Source: Candidatus Accumulibacter phosphatis (GTDB taxonomy: Bacteria; Pseudomonadota; Gammaproteobacteria; Burkholderiales; Rhodocyclaceae). From it: a DNA stretch of 64,000 nt. Position 1 is the stretch's first letter, and every line of letters begins with the position of its first letter. Under the pieces are notes generated by a model, which ran no database searches, was not told the origin of the DNA, and worked only from the letters and a program-made list of their open reading frames with translations. This document shows, piece after piece, positions 49,111 to 59,201 of the stretch. The stretch lies in NCBI RefSeq assembly GCF_012939955.1, contig NZ_SPMY01000011.1, positions 81,136 through 145,135 on the forward strand, given 5' to 3'. The translations under genes were made by a program, and so were the position numbers.

Positions 49111-50496
49111 ATGAACCCATCGGATTCTTCCCAATACACTTGGGCCGGCCGCTTCTCCGAGCCGATGTCCGACCTCGTCAAGCGCTATACGGCCTCGGTG
49201 AATTTCGACCGCCGCATGTGGCGCCAGGATATTCGCGCCTCGGTCGCGCACGCGACCATGCTCGCCAGACAGGAAATCATCAGTGCCGGAGACCTCGCCG
49301 ATATCGAGCGCGGCATGGCACAGGTGGGCCGCGAGATCGAGAACGGCAGCTTTGTCTGGTCGCTCGACCTCGAAGACGTCCATCTGAACATCGAGAAGCG
49401 CCTGACGGCCCTCGTTGGCGACGCCGGCAAGCGCCTGCATACCGGTCGCTCGCGGAACGACCAGGTAGCGACCGACATTCGCCTGTACCTGCGTGACGCG
49501 ATCGATGAGTTATTGCCACTGCTGCGTCAGTTCCAGACCAGCCTGCTAAACTTGGCTGAGAAGGAAGCGGCCACGCCGCTTCCCGGCTTCACTCATCTCC
49601 AGGTCGCCCAGCCGGTCACTTTCGGCCATCACCTGCTCGCCTATTTCGAGATGATGCAGCGTGATGCCGAACGCTTCAGCGACTGCCGTCGCCGTACCAA
49701 CCGTCTGCCCCTGGGTGCAGCGGCGCTGGCCGGCACCACCTATCCGATCGACCGCCATTTCGTCGCCGAACTGCTGGGCTTCGACGGTGTTTGCGAAAAC
49801 TCGCTCGATGCGGTTTCCGACCGCGACTTTGCGATCGAATTCTGCGCCGCCTGCGCGATGTTGATGATGCACCTGTCGCGCCTGTCCGAAGAACTGGTGC
49901 TGTGGATGAACCCGCGCTTCGGCTTCATCAGGATCGCAGATCGCTTCTGTACCGGCAGTTCGATCATGCCGCAGAAGAAGAATCCCGACGTTCCGGAATT
50001 GGCGCGTGGCAAGACCGGCCGCGTGTACGGTCACCTGACGGCCTTGCTGACCCTGATGAAGGGCCAGCCTCTGGCCTACAACAAGGACAACCAGGAAGAT
50101 AAGGAACCGCTGTTCGACGCCATCGACACGGTCAGCGACACCTTATGCATTTTTGCCGAGATGATTGCCGGCATCACCGTCAATCCTGAAAAAATGCGCG
50201 ACGCCCTGGCCGAAGGTTTCGCTACCGCCACCGACCTCGCCGACTTCCTGACCCGCAAGGGCCTGCCTTTCCGCGACGCCCACGCAACCGTCGGCCTGGC
50301 AGTACGTCGCGCGGAGGAACTGGGTGTCGACTTGGCCCAACTCCCGCTCGCCGAGTTGCAAAGCTTCTCACCGCTGCTTGACGAGGAAGTCTTTGCGGTG
50401 CTGACCATCGACGGTTCGCTGGCCGCGCGCGCGCATATCGGCGGCACAGCGCCGGAGCAGGTGCTGGCAGCCATTTCCCGCGCCCGTCGCGGCTAG
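49111..50496 (+). CDS. argH: argininosuccinate lyase
   Basis: This 461-residue enzyme of the fumarase/aspartase superfamily splits argininosuccinate into arginine and fumarate. The signature [19 protein letters not shown], the N-terminal [21 protein letters not shown] and [19 protein letters not shown] are intact. It diverges from the AlgZ-like kinase. A Ser/Thr kinase gene follows 20 bases downstream, so the two may be cotranscribed. Confidence 0.97.
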   Translation: MNPSDSSQYTWAGRFSEPMSDLVKRYTASVNFDRRMWRQDIRASVAHATMLARQEIISAGDLADIERGMAQVGREIENGSFVWSLDLEDVHLNIEKRLTALVGDAGKRLHTGRSRNDQVATDIRLYLRDAIDELLPLLRQFQTSLLNLAEKEAATPLPGFTHLQVAQPVTFGHHLLAYFEMMQRDAERFSDCRRRTNRLPLGAAALAGTTYPIDRHFVAELLGFDGVCENSLDAVSDRDFAIEFCAACAMLMMHLSRLSEELVLWMNPRFGFIRIADRFCTGSSIMPQKKNPDVPELARGKTGRVYGHLTALLTLMKGQPLAYNKDNQEDKEPLFDAIDTVSDTLCIFAEMIAGITVNPEKMRDALAEGFATATDLADFLTRKGLPFRDAHATVGLAVRRAEELGVDLAQLPLAELQSFSPLLDEEVFAVLTIDGSLAARAHIGGTAPEQVLAAISRARRG

Positions 50497-50516
50497 GTCC
50501 GCCGTAGCCTCCGGCA

Positions 50517-51803
50517 ATGGAAAAGATCGGCAAATACGAGCTGATCCGCGAAGTCGGCCACGGGGCCACGTCTACCGTTTATCTGGGCAGCGACGCGTTT
50601 ACCCAGCGCGAAGTGGCGGTCAAGGTCGCCTTTCCCGGCATCCTGAAAGACCCCAAGCGGGGCAGACTCTACACCCATTTGTTCCTCAACGAAGCGGCAC
50701 TGATCGGCAAGCTGTCGCACCCACACATCGTCCAGACCTATGACGCCGTCGTGGACGACCACCTCTGCTACATCGTCATGGAATTCGTCGCCGGCGGCAC
50801 CCTGGAAACGGTCTGCGCGCCCGGCCAGCTGCTGTCGGTCGAACGCATCGTCGAGATCATTTTCAAGTGCACCCGGGCACTCGACTTCGCCTTCCAGGCA
50901 GGCATCATCCACCGCGACATCAAGCCGGCGAATATCCTGTTCACCTGCACCGACCCCAACGAAGGCGACATCAAGATCTCGGATTTCGGCGCGGCGATCA
51001 TCGGCTCACCCGATCGCACGCTGGTGCAGGGAATAGGCTCACCCGCCTACATGTCGCCGCAACAGGTAAAAGAGCAGGCGCTCGATCAGCGGACCGACAT
51101 CTACTCGCTGGGTGTCGTCATGTATCAGCTGCTGACCGGTCAATTGCCTTTTCAGGCGCGCAACAGTTACGACATGATCTACCAGATCATCAACGCTGAA
51201 CCACGCCGGCCTTCGACGCTGCGCCGAGAGGTCCCGCCGGCGCTCGACGCTATCGTTGCCCGCGCGATGAGCAAGCGACTCGATACTCGCTACGCTAGCT
51301 GGCAAGAATTTGCGCAGGATTTGGCACAGGCCTTTCGCGCACGGCAAGCGAAAGTGCCCGCCGACGAGATCGCCGATCTCGAGAAGTTCGATACCCTGCG
51401 TGGCTTCCCATTCTTTGCCGATTTTTCTGACGTCGAGATGTGGGAGATAGTGCGCTTCTCGCAGTGGAGCCGCGCTTCGCCCGGCACACTGGTCATGCGC
51501 GACGGCGACCTCGGAGACTTCTTCTGCTTCCTGGCCGAAGGCGAGTTGAAAGTGCTCAAGAGTGGCCTGATCCTGGATATGCTGACGGCCGGCGACTGCT
51601 TCGGCGAAATGGCCGTCATTGGCAAATCAAACTGCACACGCGTCGCCGATGTCGTCGCCCTGACAGAAGCCAAGCTGGTGCGGATTACTGCCCGCTCATT
51701 GCGGTCGTCTTCGGAAGCCTGCCGAGTACACTTCTATCAGTCTTTTCTGGCGGTCCTCAGCGAGCGCCTGACGTCCGCGAACACGCGCCTGGTAAGCTTC
51801 TGA
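50517..51803 (+). CDS. Ser/Thr protein kinase fused to a cyclic-nucleotide-binding domain
   Basis: This 428-residue protein has a complete Hanks-type kinase (7-~275): Gly loop GHGATSTVY 14-22, Lys36, Glu59, HRDIKPAN 132-139, DFG 156-158 and GSPAYMSPQQ. All catalytic residues are present. A cNMP-binding-like beta-barrel follows (about 300-415) with GDCFGEMAVIGKSNCTRVADV, a variant of the phosphate-binding cassette. There is no transmembrane helix, so it is cytoplasmic. The order is kinase then sensor, the reverse of eukaryotic PKG. Substrate and ligand are unknown. It starts 20 bases after argH. Confidence 0.9.
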   Translation: MEKIGKYELIREVGHGATSTVYLGSDAFTQREVAVKVAFPGILKDPKRGRLYTHLFLNEAALIGKLSHPHIVQTYDAVVDDHLCYIVMEFVAGGTLETVCAPGQLLSVERIVEIIFKCTRALDFAFQAGIIHRDIKPANILFTCTDPNEGDIKISDFGAAIIGSPDRTLVQGIGSPAYMSPQQVKEQALDQRTDIYSLGVVMYQLLTGQLPFQARNSYDMIYQIINAEPRRPSTLRREVPPALDAIVARAMSKRLDTRYASWQEFAQDLAQAFRARQAKVPADEIADLEKFDTLRGFPFFADFSDVEMWEIVRFSQWSRASPGTLVMRDGDLGDFFCFLAEGELKVLKSGLILDMLTAGDCFGEMAVIGKSNCTRVADVVALTEAKLVRITARSLRSSSEACRVHFYQSFLAVLSERLTSANTRLVSF

Positions 51804-51808
51804 AGGGG

Positions 51809-51825
51809 CCTCGCCCGAGGCGAGG
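51809..51825 (+). terminator. hairpin after the kinase-cNMP gene
   Basis: CCTCGCC-CGA-GGCGAGG lies 6 bases past the stop and is flanked by GGGGC and GCCCC, which can extend the structure. No T-run follows, so terminator function is uncertain. Confidence 0.4.
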
Positions 51826-52020
51826 TAGAGCCCCAAGAGCCAGGACCCAGGGCAGCAAGGAGCAGCCCCGCGTGGTGGCACGGCAGTGGTCTATCACTCA
51901 TTGGCGTCGCCGCTGTTGCGCTGCTCCGATCCCGTACCGAGCGAAGCACCGGAAACTGGTTGCCAAAGAAAGGTCCGTCACGGTATGTTAGCGTTTTCTG
52001 ATAAACGGAGAGAAACGCTG

Positions 52021-52386
52021 ATGAGCAAATCTTTCGGCACCATTACCAACGATGTTTCCAACGCCATCGGAAGCCTGCGTCGGGACATCCCGGAGACCAT
52101 CCAGGGCTTCAATGCGCTGGCCAAAGCGTCCCTTTCGCCAGGCGTGCTTTCGGCGCTGGATAAAGAACTCATCGCCTTGGCGATCGGGGTCTCCAGCCGC
52201 TGCGATGCCTGCATCGGCTTTCATGTCAAGGCGCTGATTCGCCTGGGTGTCAGTCGTGAGCAACTCATGGAAACGCTTGCCGTCTGCACCTACATGGGCG
52301 GTGGCCCGGCACTGATGTACGCCGCCGAAGCCGTAAGGGCCTACGAAGAATTGAGCGTCCGCAAGTCGGCAACGGCCAGCGCTTGA
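52021..52386 (+). CDS. AhpD-like carboxymuconolactone decarboxylase-family protein
   Basis: This 121-residue alpha-helical protein has the AhpD/CMD redox motif C61-D-A-C64-IGFH68 and the C-terminal MGGGPALMYAAEA typical of the YkgA/AhpD-like group. Such proteins act as peroxidase partners or thiol-disulfide relays. No ahpC is nearby. The ATG at 52021 has GGAGAG upstream; the longer frame is unrelated. It converges on grxD with a shared hairpin. Confidence 0.88.
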   Translation: MSKSFGTITNDVSNAIGSLRRDIPETIQGFNALAKASLSPGVLSALDKELIALAIGVSSRCDACIGFHVKALIRLGVSREQLMETLAVCTYMGGGPALMYAAEAVRAYEELSVRKSATASA

Positions 52387-52390
52387 GAAA

Positions 52391-52419
52391 GGCCACCGCA
52401 GCGACGCGCTACGGTGGCC
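52391..52419. terminator. hairpin between the AhpD-like gene and grxD
   Basis: GGCCACCG (52391-52398) and CGGTGGCC (52412-52419) form a perfect 8-base stem. On the minus strand it is followed by TTTCTC, so it better fits termination of the hemA-grxD operon while also ending the plus-strand gene. Confidence 0.55.
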
Positions 52420-52476
52420 TGGCGTGCGCAGCACCTTGGCGGCGCGCGCCGCCCGAGCGACTAGAAGCCTTGGTGA

Positions 52477-52800
52477 TCAGGCCGGATCAACCAGACCTTC
52501 AAGAAGCTTCTGTAACTCACCGTCTTCGTACATCTCACGCATGATGTCGCTGCCGCCGACAAACTCGCCGCGCACGTAGAGCTGCGGAATCGTTGGCCAG
52601 TTGGCGTAGGACTTGATACCGCTACGGATTTCCGGGTTCTCGAGTACGTTCACGCTGAGGTAGCTGGACACTCCGCAGGCCTTGAGGATTTGCACCGTTA
52701 CCGACGAGAAGCCACATTGCGGCGCCTGCGGCGTCCCCTTCATGTAGAGGACCACGGGGTTGCTGGTTACCTGTTCTTTGATCAATTGCTGCGCATCCAT
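52477..52800 (-). CDS. grxD: monothiol glutaredoxin, CGFS type
   Basis: This 107-residue glutaredoxin has active site CGFS at 29-32, the WPTIPQLYV cis-Pro segment, and [19 protein letters not shown] proteins bind and deliver [2Fe-2S] clusters rather than reduce disulfides. AAGAGG precedes the ATG. Last gene of hemA-prfA-prmC-grxD, a conserved betaproteobacterial order. Confidence 0.95.
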   Translation of the reverse strand: MDAQQLIKEQVTSNPVVLYMKGTPQAPQCGFSSVTVQILKACGVSSYLSVNVLENPEIRSGIKSYANWPTIPQLYVRGEFVGGSDIMREMYEDGELQKLLEGLVDPA

Positions 52801-52874
52801 CGTAAAACCTCTTAGTGACTAGTCGTTATGAAAAACAATCAACAGAGCAGTGTACCGGCTGGCGGCACCCAGCG

Positions 52875-53699
52875 TCAATCGAGTTGGCCACCACTAACGC
52901 GCTCAATCCCCGCCAGATCACGCCACGAATCGAGCTTGACCAGCCTTTGCTCAGCCAACAGCTGCCGTACCGCAGCGGCCTGGTCGTAGCCGTGCTCAAC
53001 CAGCACGCAACCACCTGGCCGCAGATGCGCTGCCGCGCCGCCGATAATCGCACGCAGGCAAGCCAGGCCGTCACCACCGACCACCCCGTCCGTAAGCGCC
53101 ATGCGTGGTTCGAAAGGCAAACCACTGTGCTGCAGGTGCGGATCCGCGTACGCGACATAGGGCGGGTTGGCGACGATCAGATCGAAACGACTTTCTCCGA
53201 GCGGCGCATACCAATCACCCAGTAGAAAACTGACCTCCACCGCGTGCCGTGCAGCATTGCCGCGGGCAACGGCAAGTGCTGCCGATGAAAAATCGACCGC
53301 CGTAACCGACGCCCCCCGGCATAGCCGAGCCAGAGTCACCGCAAGAACTCCGGAGCCGGTGCCGAGATCAAGTATCTGCGCGCGGGGCCAGGACTGCAGA
53401 GATTCGATTGCCACATCGATCAGGAGTTCCGTCTCCGGACGCGGAATCAGCACCGCTGGGGTGACGACAAACTCCAGGCCGTAGAAACCCGCGCTGCCAA
53501 GAAGATAGGCCAGTGGCTCACCTTCAGCACGGCGACTGAGCAAGGCATCAAGCCTCGCCAGCTGCTCTGCGGAGAGCATCCGCCTCGGGTGGGCGATCAG
53601 ATCGGCGTGTGTACAGGCCGTTACGTGCTCAAGCAGCAGGCGCGCATCGAGGCGAGCAATGCGCTGGCAAGCCAAGCGCCACGCAGCGTCAAGCGTCAT
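52875..53699 (-). CDS. prmC: release factor glutamine methyltransferase
   Basis: This 274-residue N5-glutamine methyltransferase modifies the GGQ motif of RF1 and RF2. LLLEHV, GSAGFYGLEFVVTPAVLIPRPETE (PrmC N-domain to catalytic), the SAM motif ILDLGTGSGVLAVTL and the catalytic NPPYV are intact. I chose ATG 53699 from the family start (MTLDAAWRLACQR); a GTG at 53762 extends the frame but gives an atypical N-terminus. It follows prfA, whose product it methylates. Confidence 0.93.
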   Translation of the reverse strand: MTLDAAWRLACQRIARLDARLLLEHVTACTHADLIAHPRRMLSAEQLARLDALLSRRAEGEPLAYLLGSAGFYGLEFVVTPAVLIPRPETELLIDVAIESLQSWPRAQILDLGTGSGVLAVTLARLCRGASVTAVDFSSAALAVARGNAARHAVEVSFLLGDWYAPLGESRFDLIVANPPYVAYADPHLQHSGLPFEPRMALTDGVVGGDGLACLRAIIGGAAAHLRPGGCVLVEHGYDQAAAVRQLLAEQRLVKLDSWRDLAGIERVSGGQLD

Positions 53700-53783
53700 C
53701 GCGATCGGGGGTCGAGCCGTAGCGACGAAGTGGTGAGCAACCACCGCCCGCGCATTTTCCACTCTTCGCTGCGGCCAAGCGTC

Positions 53784-54866
53784 TCACTCGCTCTCGGCGA
53801 GCATCGCCAGCTGATCTGCCTGATACTCTGCCGCAAGCGCAGCCAGCAATTCGTCCAGGTCGCCGTCCATGATCGCTTCGATCTTGTACAGGGTCAGGTT
53901 GATGCGGTGGTCGGTGACTCGACCCTGCGGGAAATTGTAGGTGCGAATTCGCTCCGAGCGGTCACCGCTGCCGATCAGATCCCGGCGCGTCGACGCCATG
54001 TTCGCGTGCTGCTCACGCTCCTGCACGTCCCTGATGCGTGCCGCCAGGACCGATAAGGCCTGGGCCTTGTTCTTGTGTTGCGAACGATCATCCTGGCATT
54101 CGACGACGATCCCCGTCGGCAGGTGAGTAATCCGGACCGCCGAATCCGTCTTGTTGATGTGCTGTCCGCCGGCACCCGACGCGCGGTAGGTGTCGACGCG
54201 AATATCAGCCGGGTTGATCTGTACTTCCTCCAGAGCATCGGCCTCGGGCATCACCGCCACGGTACAGGCGGAAGTGTGAATGCGCCCCTGCGTTTCGGTG
54301 TCCGGGACGCGCTGCACGCGATGCGCACCGGACTCAAACTTGAAGCGCGAGTAAACGCCGTTACCGATGATTCGCGCGATCACCTCGCGGTAGCCACCGA
54401 GGTCCGAAACGCTGGCCGAAATGACTTCGACCTGCCAGCGCTGGCGTTCGGCGTAGCGCGTGTACATGCGGAAGAGGTTGCCGGCAAAGAGTGCGGATTC
54501 TTCGCCACCGGTGCCCGCGCGCAGCTCGAGAAAGACGTTGCGATCGTCCTTGGCGTCCTTGGGCAGCAGCAGTTTCTGCAGGTCTTCTTCGATCTGCGGC
54601 AGGCGCGCCCTAACCGTGGCCACTTCTGCTTCGGCCAATTCCTTCATTTCCGGATCGGCGAGCATCTCGATCGCCGACGACAGTTCGCCCTCGGCTTGTC
54701 GCCAGGTCTGGTAAAGAGCGACCACCGGGCCAATTTCGGCGTACTCGCACGACAGCTTGCGGAAGTCGTCCATGTCTTGGGTTGCTTCGCTGCTGGCCAA
54801 CATGCGGCCAAGTTCGTCGAGGCGACCAGTCAGGTGTTCAAGTTTGTCGCGAATGCTCTGGTTCAT
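53784..54866 (-). CDS. prfA: peptide chain release factor 1
   Basis: This 360-residue RF1 reads UAA and UAG stops. The catalytic GGQ is in [15 protein letters not shown], and the anticodon-like PxT region precedes it ([19 protein letters not shown]). It sits between hemA (81 bases upstream) and prmC, the conserved order. Confidence 0.97.
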   Translation of the reverse strand: MNQSIRDKLEHLTGRLDELGRMLASSEATQDMDDFRKLSCEYAEIGPVVALYQTWRQAEGELSSAIEMLADPEMKELAEAEVATVRARLPQIEEDLQKLLLPKDAKDDRNVFLELRAGTGGEESALFAGNLFRMYTRYAERQRWQVEVISASVSDLGGYREVIARIIGNGVYSRFKFESGAHRVQRVPDTETQGRIHTSACTVAVMPEADALEEVQINPADIRVDTYRASGAGGQHINKTDSAVRITHLPTGIVVECQDDRSQHKNKAQALSVLAARIRDVQEREQHANMASTRRDLIGSGDRSERIRTYNFPQGRVTDHRINLTLYKIEAIMDGDLDELLAALAAEYQADQLAMLAESE

Positions 54867-54946
54867 GAGAAGGTCGCTTAAAGCGCGCCACGCTACGAAA
54901 AGGATTCCAGGGAATCCAGCGGTCTGGCGTTGGTTGCCGAAGTCGG

Positions 54947-56209
54947 CTACTCGCCGAAGCGGGAATCCGGATGGAGATGGAACAAGCGTCCGACCAGCGT
55001 CTGCAACTCGCCCTGGTCAGCGCTGGCCTGGTTCAAGGCCTGCGTTGGCGCATGCAGAAACTTGTTGGTCAGACGATGCGAGAAACGCTCGAGGACGCGG
55101 GCCGGGTCTTCGCCTTTGTCCAGCAGTTTCAGCGCGTGCTCCATCTCGTGGCGACGCGCACGGTCGGCAGCATCCCGCAGCGAACGAATGAGCGGCACTG
55201 TAGCACGCGTGGTCAGCCAGCGCAGGAAGCCCTCAACGCGTTCGCCAATGATCGACTCCGCGTCCACCACCGCTGCCTGGCGCGACTCGATACCCGATTC
55301 AACGACCTGCGCCAGATCATCGACCGTATACAAGAAAACGTCGTCCATTTCACCAACCTCGACCTCGATATCGCGCGGAACAGCCAGGTCGACCATGAAC
55401 ATCGGGCGATGACGGCGAATTTTGATCGCCCGCTCGACCATGCCCAAGCCGAGGATCGGCAGCGGACTAGCGGTGCACGAAACGACAATGTCGAACTGCG
55501 ACAAGCGCTCAGCGATGTCCTCCAGCCTGATCGCCGTCCCGCCCAGACGATTGGCCAGCACCAGGCCGCGCTCGACCGTCCGGTTGGCGATGACCACCTG
55601 CTTCGGGCGCTGTGCCGAGAAATGCGTGGCGCACAGTTCGATCATCTCACCGGCGCCGATGAAGAGGATCTTCTGATCGGCGATACGTTCGAAGATCCGC
55701 TCACCCAAGCGCACGGCGGCAGCGGCCATAGAGACCACATTCGTCCCGATCGCCGTCGTCGACCGCACTTCCTTGGCCACCGCGAAGGAGTGCTGAAAGA
55801 GTTTGTGCAGCGTCGTACCAAGAGTGCCGGCCTCCTCGGCAACGCGTACCGCTTCCTTCATCTGGCCGAGAATCTGCGGCTCGCCGAGAACCATCGAATC
55901 CAGCCCACTGGCGACTCGAAAGACATGCCGTACGGCGTCGCGCTCGGGATAGGTGTAGAGGTAAGGCGCGATCTCATGGCGCGCCAAACGATGGTAGTCG
56001 GCGAGCCACTGCGTCGCCGCGTCAGAGACATCGCTCGCAACGTACAACTCGGTACGATTGCAGGTCGACAAGATCGCCGCCTCGTGGACCGCTTTGCAGT
56101 GCGCCAGGTCAGCCAGGGCCCGGGGCAGGCTTTCGGCATGAAACGCCATCTGCTCGCGAACCGAGAGTGGTGCTGTGTGGTGGTTGATACCAAGGGTGAA
56201 CAGCGCCAT
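54947..56209 (-). CDS. hemA: glutamyl-tRNA reductase
   Basis: This 420-residue enzyme makes glutamate-1-semialdehyde, the first step of C5-pathway heme synthesis. The start [14 protein letters not shown], the catalytic Cys in [24 protein letters not shown] and the NADPH-binding [14 protein letters not shown] are intact. It leads the prfA-prmC-grxD operon. Together with hemF and hemCDXY this gives three separate heme loci in the window. Confidence 0.97.
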   Translation of the reverse strand: MALFTLGINHHTAPLSVREQMAFHAESLPRALADLAHCKAVHEAAILSTCNRTELYVASDVSDAATQWLADYHRLARHEIAPYLYTYPERDAVRHVFRVASGLDSMVLGEPQILGQMKEAVRVAEEAGTLGTTLHKLFQHSFAVAKEVRSTTAIGTNVVSMAAAAVRLGERIFERIADQKILFIGAGEMIELCATHFSAQRPKQVVIANRTVERGLVLANRLGGTAIRLEDIAERLSQFDIVVSCTASPLPILGLGMVERAIKIRRHRPMFMVDLAVPRDIEVEVGEMDDVFLYTVDDLAQVVESGIESRQAAVVDAESIIGERVEGFLRWLTTRATVPLIRSLRDAADRARRHEMEHALKLLDKGEDPARVLERFSHRLTNKFLHAPTQALNQASADQGELQTLVGRLFHLHPDSRFGE

Positions 56210-56330
56210 GCTTGGGGGACGGTAGGCAATAGGAGTGGCAAGTCAGCAGGCGATTATAGCACCGCCGCCGAACGCCTCCCCGAGCGTGGGATTGTGCCGA
56301 AGCGTGCCGAACCCTGTGCAAGCTCGCTGC

Positions 56331-59192
56331 TCAGGTAATCTCCGGACCAGGCTTGCCGATGAAGTAGCCTTGCGCGTAGTCCACCCCGAAGGTGCGCAAC
56401 ATGTTCAGTGCGCGCTCGTCTTCCACGAACTCGGCCACCGTCTTCTTGCCAAAGCCGCGCGCGACCTCGGCGAGCGCCCGTACGAAGACCTGATCATCGG
56501 GGCTATCGACCAGGGTGCGGACAAAGGAGCCATCGATCTTGACGTAGTCCACAGGCAACTGCTTGACGTAGTTGAACGAAGAAAAGCCGACGCCAAAGTC
56601 GTCGAGCGAAAACGCGCAGCCGAGTTCTCGTACGGCGTTCATGAAGGCGCGTGCTTTGGAGAAGTCTGATACCGCCGCGGTTTCGGTGATTTCAAAGACT
56701 ACATGGCTGGGCAGCAAGGCGCTACGCGAGAGCTCATCGCTAATGAACGACAGCAAGCGCGGATCATTGATGCTGATGCCCGACAGGTTGATCGAGAATT
56801 TGTAGTATTTTCCGACCGCAAACAGGCTCAACATCTTGCCGAAAACATCATGGATCACATAGCGATCGATTTCGCGTATCAGCCCGCTGTTCTCGGCGAC
56901 TTCCATGAACATCCCAGGCGGAATCGGCGAGCCATCTTCTGCCCGCATGCGTACCAGAGCCTCGTAGTGGCTGACCTGGCGAGCGCGAATATCCAGGATC
57001 GGCTGGTAATGCACGATGAATCCGCGATCGCCCAGTGAGCGATTGATCATCTCCTCCCAGTGCAGACGGCTCTGCATCTTCTCCTGTACGCCCTCCCCGT
57101 CTGAATAGAGGTGCCAGCCAGCGCCGCCCTTGGACTTGGCCTGATACATCGCGATATCGGCATTGGCGAGAAGTTGCTTGACGTCCATCGTAGCCTCGGA
57201 AAAAACGACGATGCCGATGCTGGCCGAGACACGATGGCTCGCTCCCAGGCCGGGAAACTTGATCTCGGCGAGTCGCTTGTTGATCTTCTCGGCCACCTGG
57301 ATGGCGCCGTCATGATCGCATACGTGCAGCAGGATGCCCAGTTCATCACCGCCCAGGCGGCCGAGCAGATCACCTCCGCGCGCCACCACATGGCCGACTT
57401 CGTCGGCAACCTTCCGCAAGAGCTCATCACCTGCCTGGTGTCCGTTCAGATCGTTCACGTACTTGAAGCCGTCGAGATCGAGATAGAGCAGCGCCCCGTC
57501 GCGCGCCGAATGGCGGGCGCTGGCCAGCGCCTGCTCGAGTTGATCCTGGAAATGCTGGCGATTCACCAGGCCGGTCAAGGGATCGCGCTCGCGCAAATCC
57601 TTGACACGCGACTCGGCGAGCTTGCGTTGGGACTCGGCGATCTTGCGCTTCGTGTGGTCGATTCCGACCGAGAGGATCATCACCACACCGCTTGCCCCGA
57701 CAAGGCGTGAGTGGTTCCAGGTAATCTCGTAGGATTGGCCGTTCGAACTAGCCAGAATCGATTCCAGCTGCACGTGCTGACGTTCGCCGGCGGCAATTTC
57801 CTGGACGGCCTGCGCGATCGCCAGTTCCGAGGAACCATCCGGGCGCACCAGTTCGGAAAAGCGCTTGCCTGGCAGATCCTCCTCCCGCCACCCGGACATT
57901 TTTTGTCCGTGGGGGTTCAGCGTAAGAATCTCGCCATCGGTGGACTGCGTCAGGATAATCACGTGCGCGGTATCGAGCAGAAGCTTGCTGAAATCCCGCT
58001 CGATCGAGATATCCTGCAAATGGGCCGCGACGTCTTTCTCTAGGTTTTCCAGCCGATGCGACAGGTCAATCGCTGCCTTGTCGAGGCTGTCGATCTCGTC
58101 ATCGACCAAACGCCGAGCGCGCGGCGCAATCCTCTCCCGCACCTCGGGAAAAGCGCTAAGCCCGAGCAATGGAATCGCACGCACCGCCCGGGTCATGCGT
58201 TGCAGGGGCGCGTGTACCAGCAGCGCCAACAACAACAGCGAGAAGAACGAAGCCGCCAACTCGCCCAGCAAGCGGTCCAGGACCGACTTGTCAATATCGG
58301 CACGCGCCTGGGTGAGATCGTCGACCACCACCAGCAGCGCTGACGACTGCGCGTCATCGCGGGCGTCAAGTGCCAGAAACGACAATTCGAACTCTCGGCC
58401 ACCGTACAACAGCTTGCGCCATGCGCTCTCACCACGCAGCAGCGGCAGCGCCGTCAGCTGCTGCAACAAGGGCAGGTTGCGCTCGGCATTGCTCAAACCG
58501 ATCACCTGCATGCCCAGAGCAGACAGGGCATTGTTGCCTGCCGGCATGGCGACCGGAACAAGAACGCCAAGATCAGCGCCGGACAAGCGGTGGAAAGAGA
58601 CCACCACGTCGGCCAGAGAAGTACCCAAGAGCACCGCTCCGGCAACGCGACCGGCCACGAGGATCGGTGCCGCAGCAAACTGCGTGCACAGTTGCTCACA
58701 GCGCGTCCAGTGCATCGCCCGCTCCTGCACGATGACGTCGCGAACCTGGGCGTCCTGCTTCACCTCGACAAGTGCATTGGTGCGCCAGCTCGCCACGGGG
58801 GGACCACTTGGCCCGTAAACCTGCAGCGAGTCCAGCCCAAGATCGAGTTGCAGCACTGACCAGTAGCTGTCGAAGTGCTGTCGCAGTAGGGCATTGCCTG
58901 CTGGCGTCTGAAAAAGACCGACGCCGACCGAGTCCAGAGCGGCCAGCATGCCGGCCAGCGCCTGCAAGCGAAGTCCGAAGTCGGTACGCAATGCAAAGGC
59001 CTGTTCGACCAGGCGTTCTCTGGTCGCCGTCCGCTGCACTTCGAAGCGCGTCGTCAGGTCATGGAAGTGAAGCCACGACAGCGCACCGTTGACCGACAGC
59101 ATCACCCCTCCCAGGATCAACAAGATCTTCCACCTCAGACTGAGGAAGCCGAAGGTGCTGCGCACTTTCGTCGGCGGTGGACGGGCTGGCAT
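56331..59192 (-). CDS. membrane GGDEF-EAL protein with periplasmic sensor and PAS
   Basis: This 953-residue c-di-GMP protein has a transmembrane helix (~21-43), a ~260-residue periplasmic CACHE/CHASE-like sensor, and a second helix (~305-330). A linker with a coiled coil, a PAS domain (~400-520), a GGDEF domain with GRLGGDELGILL near residue 612, and an EAL domain (EAL near 742) complete it. The cyclase site reads GGDEL, one residue off the canonical form. The EAL domain keeps its main motifs (YEALVRM, FEITET, LDDFGVGF, VKIDGSFV), so phosphodiesterase activity is likely. It begins 9 bases after a porin gene in a three-gene operon. Confidence 0.93.
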   Translation of the reverse strand: MPARPPPTKVRSTFGFLSLRWKILLILGGVMLSVNGALSWLHFHDLTTRFEVQRTATRERLVEQAFALRTDFGLRLQALAGMLAALDSVGVGLFQTPAGNALLRQHFDSYWSVLQLDLGLDSLQVYGPSGPPVASWRTNALVEVKQDAQVRDVIVQERAMHWTRCEQLCTQFAAAPILVAGRVAGAVLLGTSLADVVVSFHRLSGADLGVLVPVAMPAGNNALSALGMQVIGLSNAERNLPLLQQLTALPLLRGESAWRKLLYGGREFELSFLALDARDDAQSSALLVVVDDLTQARADIDKSVLDRLLGELAASFFSLLLLALLVHAPLQRMTRAVRAIPLLGLSAFPEVRERIAPRARRLVDDEIDSLDKAAIDLSHRLENLEKDVAAHLQDISIERDFSKLLLDTAHVIILTQSTDGEILTLNPHGQKMSGWREEDLPGKRFSELVRPDGSSELAIAQAVQEIAAGERQHVQLESILASSNGQSYEITWNHSRLVGASGVVMILSVGIDHTKRKIAESQRKLAESRVKDLRERDPLTGLVNRQHFQDQLEQALASARHSARDGALLYLDLDGFKYVNDLNGHQAGDELLRKVADEVGHVVARGGDLLGRLGGDELGILLHVCDHDGAIQVAEKINKRLAEIKFPGLGASHRVSASIGIVVFSEATMDVKQLLANADIAMYQAKSKGGAGWHLYSDGEGVQEKMQSRLHWEEMINRSLGDRGFIVHYQPILDIRARQVSHYEALVRMRAEDGSPIPPGMFMEVAENSGLIREIDRYVIHDVFGKMLSLFAVGKYYKFSINLSGISINDPRLLSFISDELSRSALLPSHVVFEITETAAVSDFSKARAFMNAVRELGCAFSLDDFGVGFSSFNYVKQLPVDYVKIDGSFVRTLVDSPDDQVFVRALAEVARGFGKKTVAEFVEDERALNMLRTFGVDYAQGYFIGKPGPEIT

Positions 59193-59201
59193 CTGCAGAG
59201 G

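Noticed and set aside
53700..53762. GTG start adding 21 residues to prmC
   Set aside because: The added residues are outside the family; the ATG at 53699 begins the conserved N-terminus. I cannot exclude the longer form.
54971..56338. 455-codon plus-strand frame opposite hemA
   Set aside because: Antisense of glutamyl-tRNA reductase, with no domain.
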